A stretch of DNA of 64,000 bases from Actinospineispora spinosispora DSM 44797 (GTDB lineage: Bacteria > Actinomycetota > Actinomycetes > Mycobacteriales > Pseudonocardiaceae). Positions within the stretch are counted from its first letter, which is position 1. The number at the start of each line of letters is the position of its first letter. The notes under the pieces were generated by a model. It worked only from the letters and a program-made list of their open reading frames with translations. It was not told where the DNA came from and searched no databases. Of the stretch, positions 59,615 through 64,000 are shown one piece after another. The stretch lies in contig NZ_KE386833.1 of the NCBI RefSeq assembly GCF_000429025.1, forward strand, positions 66,417-130,416, written 5' to 3'. The position numbers were made by a program, and so were the translations under genes.

Positions 59615-60446
59615 GACTGTCCTGCCTCTCGGTTGCCCTCAGTGCGCGGTGCACGGCGGCCGCATGCAGCTGCCGGCTGTGACCGTCGGCGCCGGTGTCG
59701 GCGCCGACCGTCTCGACGAGATCGGCGACGCTGAGGTCCGGCGATCCTCCGGCTCGGTCCCCGATCAGGTTCTCGGTGCCGGTCAGGCGGATCGGGACGT
59801 CGCGGGCCGCCCCCAGCCACAGCTGGAGCTCGTCGCCGTGGCGCAGCGCCACGGCGAGCGACTCGGCGAACTCACCGGGTTTGCGCGCCATCTTGTACAG
59901 CCCCCACCGTGTGCCTTCCGGTAGCCGAGGCACCTCGACGGCGACGATGAGCTCGGCCGGGTCGAGAGCGGTGGTGAAGAAGCCCCTCAGCAGCTCGCGG
60001 ACCGGGATCCGACGTCCACCGTCGGCCGAAGCCGTGTGCACGACCGCGTCGAGCGCGGAGAGGACGGTCGGCCACTCCGCGCTGGAGTCGGAGTGCGCGA
60101 GGCTCCCACCGATCGTGCCCCGGTTGCGGATGGCCCGGTAACCGATGCCATGCGCGGCGTGGGGGAGAAGGCCGAGCGTGACGTCGGGGACCAGCCCGTC
60201 CTCGATGTGCATGTGCGTCGTGGCCGCGCCGTACCGCACGCCGGTAGCGGTCTCGGTGTGCTGGCGCAGCTCCCCGATGGCGGTGATGTCGACCAGATGG
60301 GCGGGTTCGGCCAGGCGCATGTTCATGATCGGGAGCAGGCTCTGCCCGCCGGCCAGGATCTTGGCGTCGTCGCCGTGCTCGCGCAGCAGCGAGGTGGCCG
60401 CCTCGACGGTGTGCGGACGGTGGTAGGTGAACGGTGCGGGCTTCAC
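59607..60446 (-). CDS. FAD-binding subunit of a molybdenum hydroxylase
   Basis: A 279-residue medium subunit (CoxM type) with the two FAD motifs LAGGQSLLPIMNMRLA and NRGTIGGSLAHSDSSAEWP. The start is GTG at 60446, overlapping the large-subunit stop (GTGA), and its 3' end overlaps the 2Fe-2S gene by 8 bp. It completes the three-subunit S/M/L enzyme encoded here in the order L-M-S-G. Confidence 0.92.
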   Translation of the reverse strand: MKPAPFTYHRPHTVEAATSLLREHGDDAKILAGGQSLLPIMNMRLAEPAHLVDITAIGELRQHTETATGVRYGAATTHMHIEDGLVPDVTLGLLPHAAHGIGYRAIRNRGTIGGSLAHSDSSAEWPTVLSALDAVVHTASADGGRRIPVRELLRGFFTTALDPAELIVAVEVPRLPEGTRWGLYKMARKPGEFAESLAVALRHGDELQLWLGAARDVPIRLTGTENLIGDRAGGSPDLSVADLVETVGADTGADGHSRQLHAAAVHRALRATERQDSHV

Positions 60447-62821
60447 GACACCATCTCCTCGACCGGCCTCGGCTCGTCGCTGAGCACCGCGGTCTGGAGC
60501 GCTTCCCAGACCCTGGCCGGGGTCATCGGTGTCTCGTTGATCCGGGCGCCGAACTCGCGCAGCGCGTCGGTGACGGCGTTGCCGATGGCGGCGGGAGGCG
60601 CGATCGCTCCGCCTTCACCCGCGCCCTTCATCCCGAACACCGTGTACGGGGACGGCGTCTCGATGTGTCCGATCTTGATCTCCGGAACCTCGGTGGCGCC
60701 CGGGAGCAGGTAGTCGAGGAAGCTCGTCGACCGAGGCTGTCCCTCCTCGTCGTAGACGAGCTCCTCGAGCAGCGCACAGCCGATCCCCTGCGCGATCCCG
60801 CCGATCAGCTGACCGTCGACGACATGTGGGTTCACGATCGTCCCGCAGTCCTCGACGATCGCGTAGTCGAGCAGCGCGACGGTTCCGGTGTCCAGATCGA
60901 CGTCGACGACGACGGCGTGGGTTGCGTAGGTGAAGGCCCCGGTCTGTACCTCAGGCCGGTAGAAGTGGGTGACCTCCAGGCCGGGCTCGACGCCGGGCAC
61001 GTGGTCGGGCGTGAAGAGGAACTCCTTGGCCAGCCGCGCATAGGGCAGCGAGGCGTCGGGTCCGTGGACCGCCCCGTCCCGCAGCTCCAGTTGTTCGACC
61101 GGCACCCCGAGCAGGACCGAACCGATGCGCAGCACCTTGCCGCTGAGCTCGCGTGCCGCCCCGTAGGTCGCGCCGCCCGACATCACCATGGACCGCGAGG
61201 CGAACGTGCCGTCGCCGCGCGGGGTCAGCGCGGTGTCGCCGTGCAGCACCGTGACATCAGCGGGGTCGATGTCGAAGACCTCGCTGACCACCTGGCCGAG
61301 CGTCGTCTCCAGGCTCTGACCGTGGCTCTTGACCCCCACCGCGAGCGTGAAGGCGCCGGTCGCGTCCATCTCCAGCCGTGCGCCCTCGGTGCCGATCGTG
61401 AGCGCGAGGCCCCGGGACGCCCACTCGATGCAGCCGTGCGCGGTCTGCTCGGTGAAGGATCCGTAGCCGATGCCGATCCGGTGCCGCGCGGCACCGGGCA
61501 GCTCCCGTTGCTTCGCGCGCCATCCGTCGTGGTCGATGAGCGCCGCCGCGCGGCGGACCGCCTCGGCGTAGTCGCCGCTGTCGTAGACCTTCTTCATCAC
61601 CGACTCGTAGGGCATGTCGGCAGGCGTCACCATGTTGCGCGTCCGCATCTTGATCGGCTCGATACCCAGTTCATGGGCGAGGTCGTCGAGAGTGCGTTCG
61701 ATGGCGAAACAGGCACCGGGCCTTGCGACACCCCGGTACGGCCCCGACGGGGTCTTGTTGCTCGCCACGCTGCGAGTGCGGAACCGGTAGTTGCGCACCT
61801 TGTAGGGGCCCGGGATCATCCCGGCGGCCATCGTGGCATCCATCGTCGCGGTCCACGGATGCACGGAGTACGCACCGCTGTCCACGACGATGTCGGCCTC
61901 GAGCCCGAGCAGCGTCCCGTCGGCGGTCGCGTGCGCGGTGACCCGGTAGTGGTGATCACGCGCGTGGGTGGACGCGACCATCGACTCCCACCGGTCCTCG
62001 ACCCACCGGATCGGATGATCGAGGCGCATGGCGATGGCGGCCAGGGCGATCTCCTCCGGGTACACGGAGCATTTCGCGCCGAAACCGCCGCCCATGTCGG
62101 GTGCGACCACCCGGACCCGGCGCGTCTGGACGCCCAGCTGCAGGGCGATCATGTCGCGGATCATGTGCGGGGTCTGCGTGGAGGACCAGACGGTCAGCTG
62201 GCCCGTCGCCCGGTCGTAGGCGGCCGCGACCCCTCGGGTCTCCAACGGCACGACGGCCTGGCGGTTCATCCGGTACTCGCGGGTGATCGTGAGGTCCGCG
62301 TCGGCGGCGGCGCGCTCGATGTCGCCGATGTCGCCGGACGTCGTGGCGAAGATGTTGTCCGGCCACTCGTCGTGCACGAGCGCCTCGCCGGCCAGCGCGG
62401 CGTGGAAGTCGGCGACGGCAGGCAACGGCTCCAGGTCGACGACGACCCGGGACGCCAGATCCTCGGCCTCGGCGCGGGTCGGCGCGACCGTGAGGGCGAC
62501 CGGTTCTCCGACGTAGCGCACCTTGTCGGTCGCGAGGTTGGGCAACGGCGCGGTTCGGAAGCCGGTCAGTGTCGACGTCGCGGTCAGCGGCTCGGCGAAG
62601 GGTGCCAGGTCGGCGCCGGTCCAGACGGTGTCCTCGGCTCCGTCCGGGCGCTGCACCGACAGCAACCGCGCGTGCGCCGCCTGGCTGCGGACGAACGCGA
62701 CCTCGCGCAGGCCCGGTAGTCGTAGGTCGGCGATGAACGCGGCACGCCCCGCGAGGTGGCGTTCGTCCTCCAGCCGGGGGGAGCGGGCTCCGACGCCGTG
62801 TCTGCGTGTGGTGGGTGTCAT
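60443..62821 (-). CDS. Molybdopterin-binding large subunit (xanthine dehydrogenase family)
   Basis: A 792-residue large subunit. It begins GARSPRLEDERHLAGRAAFIADL, has the cofactor segment APDMGGGFGAKCSVYPEEI, PSGPYRGVARPGACFAIER, and catalytic Glu736 in KGAGEGGAIAPPAAI near the C-terminus. The AYxCSFR active-site loop of true CO dehydrogenase is not present, so a hydroxylase of an N-heterocycle or aromatic acid is more likely. The ATG at 62821 has GGAGAG upstream; an in-frame ATG at 62839 is possible. First of the L-M-S-G genes after an SDR. Confidence 0.9.
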   Translation of the reverse strand: MTPTTRRHGVGARSPRLEDERHLAGRAAFIADLRLPGLREVAFVRSQAAHARLLSVQRPDGAEDTVWTGADLAPFAEPLTATSTLTGFRTAPLPNLATDKVRYVGEPVALTVAPTRAEAEDLASRVVVDLEPLPAVADFHAALAGEALVHDEWPDNIFATTSGDIGDIERAAADADLTITREYRMNRQAVVPLETRGVAAAYDRATGQLTVWSSTQTPHMIRDMIALQLGVQTRRVRVVAPDMGGGFGAKCSVYPEEIALAAIAMRLDHPIRWVEDRWESMVASTHARDHHYRVTAHATADGTLLGLEADIVVDSGAYSVHPWTATMDATMAAGMIPGPYKVRNYRFRTRSVASNKTPSGPYRGVARPGACFAIERTLDDLAHELGIEPIKMRTRNMVTPADMPYESVMKKVYDSGDYAEAVRRAAALIDHDGWRAKQRELPGAARHRIGIGYGSFTEQTAHGCIEWASRGLALTIGTEGARLEMDATGAFTLAVGVKSHGQSLETTLGQVVSEVFDIDPADVTVLHGDTALTPRGDGTFASRSMVMSGGATYGAARELSGKVLRIGSVLLGVPVEQLELRDGAVHGPDASLPYARLAKEFLFTPDHVPGVEPGLEVTHFYRPEVQTGAFTYATHAVVVDVDLDTGTVALLDYAIVEDCGTIVNPHVVDGQLIGGIAQGIGCALLEELVYDEEGQPRSTSFLDYLLPGATEVPEIKIGHIETPSPYTVFGMKGAGEGGAIAPPAAIGNAVTDALREFGARINETPMTPARVWEALQTAVLSDEPRPVEEMVS

Positions 62822-62835
62822 CGATCGGTCTCTCC

Positions 62836-63582
62836 TCATCCGGCCAGCCAGCCGCCGTCGATCGGGATGGAGGTGCCCGTCGTGTGCCGAGCCGACGGGG
62901 AACACAGATGGGTCACCAGCGCCGCGATCTCGTCGGCGTCGATGAGCTCCTTGATCGCGGCGCCGCCGAGCATGACGTCGCGCATGACCGCCTCGGCCGT
63001 CGTGCCCCGGATCGCGGCCTGACGGGTCGCCAGCTCGTGGGTCAGCGGGGTGTCCACCCATGCGGGGCTGATGCAGTTGGACGTGACCCCGTACGTGGCG
63101 CCTTCCAGCGCGATGGTCTTCGAGAGTCCCTCGACGCCGTGCTTCGCGGCGACGTAGGCGGCTTTGCGCTGGTCCCCTCGGGTGCCTCGGATCGACGTGA
63201 TGTGGACGAACCGGCCCCAGCCCTGTGCGTACATCCGGGGTAGCGCGGCCCTGGCGATCCGGAACGGTGCCTGGAGCATCACGTCGAGGAGCCGGGTGAA
63301 CTGCTCCGGCGGGAACTCGTGCAGCAGCGCAAGATGCTGGACGCCCGCGTTGTTCACCACGATGTCGGGCTCGAGCCCGGCCATGGCGGTGTCGACCGAG
63401 CTGAGGTCCGCCAGGTCGACGACCACGGCCCGCCCACCGATCGCGGCGGCCACGGTGTCGGCGGCCTGTTCGTTCACGTCCAGCACCAGCACGTTCGCCC
63501 CGGCCTCGGCGAGCGCGCGAGCGCAGCTCGCCCCGATCCCACTGCCGGCGCCGGTGACCAGCGCAACCCGACCTTCGAGCAT
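62836..63582 (-). CDS. SDR family oxidoreductase (3-hydroxybutyrate dehydrogenase-like)
   Basis: A 248-residue classical SDR: TGAGSGIG near 10-17, NNAG intact, catalytic Tyr143-x-x-x-Lys147 (YVAAK), C-terminal IDGGWLAG. The IRGTRGDQRKAAYVAAKHGVEGLSK and SPAWVDTPL stretches resemble 3-hydroxybutyrate dehydrogenases. The ATG at 63582 follows GGAGG. It is first gene of the molybdenum hydroxylase operon; the gap to the large-subunit gene is 14 bp. Confidence 0.87.
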   Translation of the reverse strand: MLEGRVALVTGAGSGIGASCARALAEAGANVLVLDVNEQAADTVAAAIGGRAVVVDLADLSSVDTAMAGLEPDIVVNNAGVQHLALLHEFPPEQFTRLLDVMLQAPFRIARAALPRMYAQGWGRFVHITSIRGTRGDQRKAAYVAAKHGVEGLSKTIALEGATYGVTSNCISPAWVDTPLTHELATRQAAIRGTTAEAVMRDVMLGGAAIKELIDADEIAALVTHLCSPSARHTTGTSIPIDGGWLAG

Positions 63583-63886
63583 CTGACCTCCTTCGTGAAG
63601 TCCAGATGGTATGCCATCGATCGTGAAACTCCCAGGCCGATCCGATGGAAATGGGCTGTAAGACAGTGATCTGAGCCACTCATGATCACAGCTTGATCCA
63701 CTACACTGAGTAATAACAGCAGTTAAATCCGCGAGACACTTGACAGTCTGCGACCGCACACTGAGACTTCGGTCCAAACAGAATTCTATCCACTCCGAGC
63801 ATGCCGGTCGGCCCAGTACGGGCAATCCCGCCGATCGCATTGCTTTGGTATGCCATTCAAGCTCAGTGTTGATCAAGGAGATGGTG
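63583..63886. promoter_or_regulatory. 304-bp divergent control region with two TGGTATGCCA sites
   Basis: No gene is seen. The AT-richer gap between the SDR/molybdenum hydroxylase operon and the amidohydrolase gene contains ATGGTATGCCAT at 63606-63617, 24 bp before the SDR start, and TTGGTATGCCATT at 63845-63857, 30 bp before the amidohydrolase start. TGG-N4-CCA palindromes are typical of FCD-type GntR regulators, and two such genes are present at 56303 and 57839. Confidence 0.6.
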
Positions 63887-64000
63887 ATGTCCCTCGGAGC
63901 CGCCGAGCTCTACCGGGAACGACGAATCGGGATGACCCAGCGCCCGATCGACCGTCCCGCGCTGGTCGTGGTCGATCTGACCTACGGGTTCACCGACGAG
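63887..64000 (+). CDS. Isochorismatase-fold amidohydrolase (5' part, cut by window end)
   Basis: Only the first 38 codons are in the window. After a short N-terminus (ELYRERRIGM) the first strand of the isochorismatase/nicotinamidase fold begins, ALVVVDLTYGFTDE, with the catalytic Asp in VVDL. N-carbamoylsarcosine amidase and maleamate amidohydrolase (NicF) start in this way. With a maleate-isomerase-like gene nearby, hydrolysis of maleamate is attractive. AAGGAG lies seven bases before the ATG. Confidence 0.75.
   Translation, partial: MSLGAAELYRERRIGMTQRPIDRPALVVVDLTYGFTDE

Noticed and set aside
60434..62719. A 761-codon open frame on the plus strand opposite the molybdenum hydroxylase large subunit
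   Set aside because: It is rich in Arg, Asp, His and Gly with no recognisable domain and lies antisense to a well-conserved gene; it is a by-product of GC-rich codon use. Similar antisense frames at 14323-15699 and 9366-11183 were dropped for the same reason.
60443..62821. True aerobic carbon monoxide dehydrogenase (CoxL)
   Set aside because: The AYxCSFR active-site loop of form I CoxL is not present; the motif in that area is GGGFGAKCSVYPEE.
1..64000. tRNA, rRNA or transposase genes
   Set aside because: Intergenic gaps were read on both strands for cloverleaf-like or rRNA-like segments and for transposase motifs; none was found, though short RNAs could be missed by eye.

Overview
The window is very GC-rich, uses GTG and TTG starts freely and packs its operons with ATGA/GTGA stop-start overlaps. 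It carries many catabolic regulators (IclR, LacI, GntR, TetR, LysR), a class F sortase and an exported, lipobox-containing sortase-substrate candidate. This points to an actinomycete chromosome, and a Pseudonocardiales-type soil bacterium is my guess from style only. No rRNA, tRNA, CRISPR array, transposase or phage gene was seen. Almost the whole window looks like an aromatic-catabolism region.

Layout. 1-571: non-coding DNA with imperfect direct and inverted repeats. 0.6-5.1 kb: an operon for a CocE/NonD hydrolase, MFS transporter and SDR, next to a TetR gene with a paired operator. 5.2-5.8 kb: a lipoprotein. 5.8-11.5 kb: a meta-cleavage set (two-domain extradiol dioxygenase, LLM flavin oxidoreductase, FAH-family hydrolase) divergent from a TfdB-like FAD monooxygenase and a GntR regulator. 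11.5-15.7 kb: a small HTH protein, a P450, a lactonase and an MFS transporter. 15.9-17.3 kb: a membrane protein and TetR sharing operator-like boxes.

17.4-38.1 kb is the most striking part: a probable bacterial microcompartment (BMC) locus for an aromatic substrate. Two BMC hexamer shell proteins and one EutN/CcmL vertex protein (32540-33425) lie in one operon with both subunits of a 2-aminophenol-1,6-dioxygenase-like (LigB-fold) enzyme, a HAD phosphatase, a RidA protein (the 2-aminomuconate deaminase family) and a histidine phosphatase. The dioxygenase catalytic subunit has an N-terminal short helix plus Pro/Ala/Gly linker that looks like a shell-targeting peptide. Nearby operons add a semialdehyde dehydrogenase, two 2-oxopentenoate hydratase/oxalocrotonate decarboxylase paralogs, a hydroxyquinol dioxygenase, a beta-hydroxyacid dehydrogenase, a group D flavin monooxygenase, a flavin reductase, an ACMSD-like amidohydrolase, and a split PEP-synthase-like pair whose sizes and domains match phenylphosphate synthase or the 4-alkylphenol-phosphorylating CreHI. 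Together they suggest phosphorylation of a phenol, later dephosphorylation, hydroxylation, and ring cleavage with the reactive semialdehyde made inside a shell. Two nearly identical IclR genes in opposite orientation bracket the shell operon. Three LacI-type operators and four GTCC-N9-GGAC sites lie at its promoters, and three copies of a 69-nt nested palindrome sit at convergent gene ends.

38.2-40.6 kb: a class F sortase, its likely substrate and a membrane protein. 40.9-47.2 kb: CoA transferase, acyl-CoA dehydrogenase, MHS-type transporter, LysR and aldo/keto reductase. 47.3-56.2 kb: general functions (MazF/PemK-like protein, TerC, two-component system, lipoprotein, VanY-like peptidase, MacB-type ABC exporter). 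56.3-64.0 kb: a second catabolic island with two GntR regulators, a maleate-isomerase-like protein, a CoxG/S/M/L-type molybdenum hydroxylase, an SDR and the start of an isochorismatase-fold amidohydrolase, a combination that resembles nicotinate or N-heterocycle breakdown.
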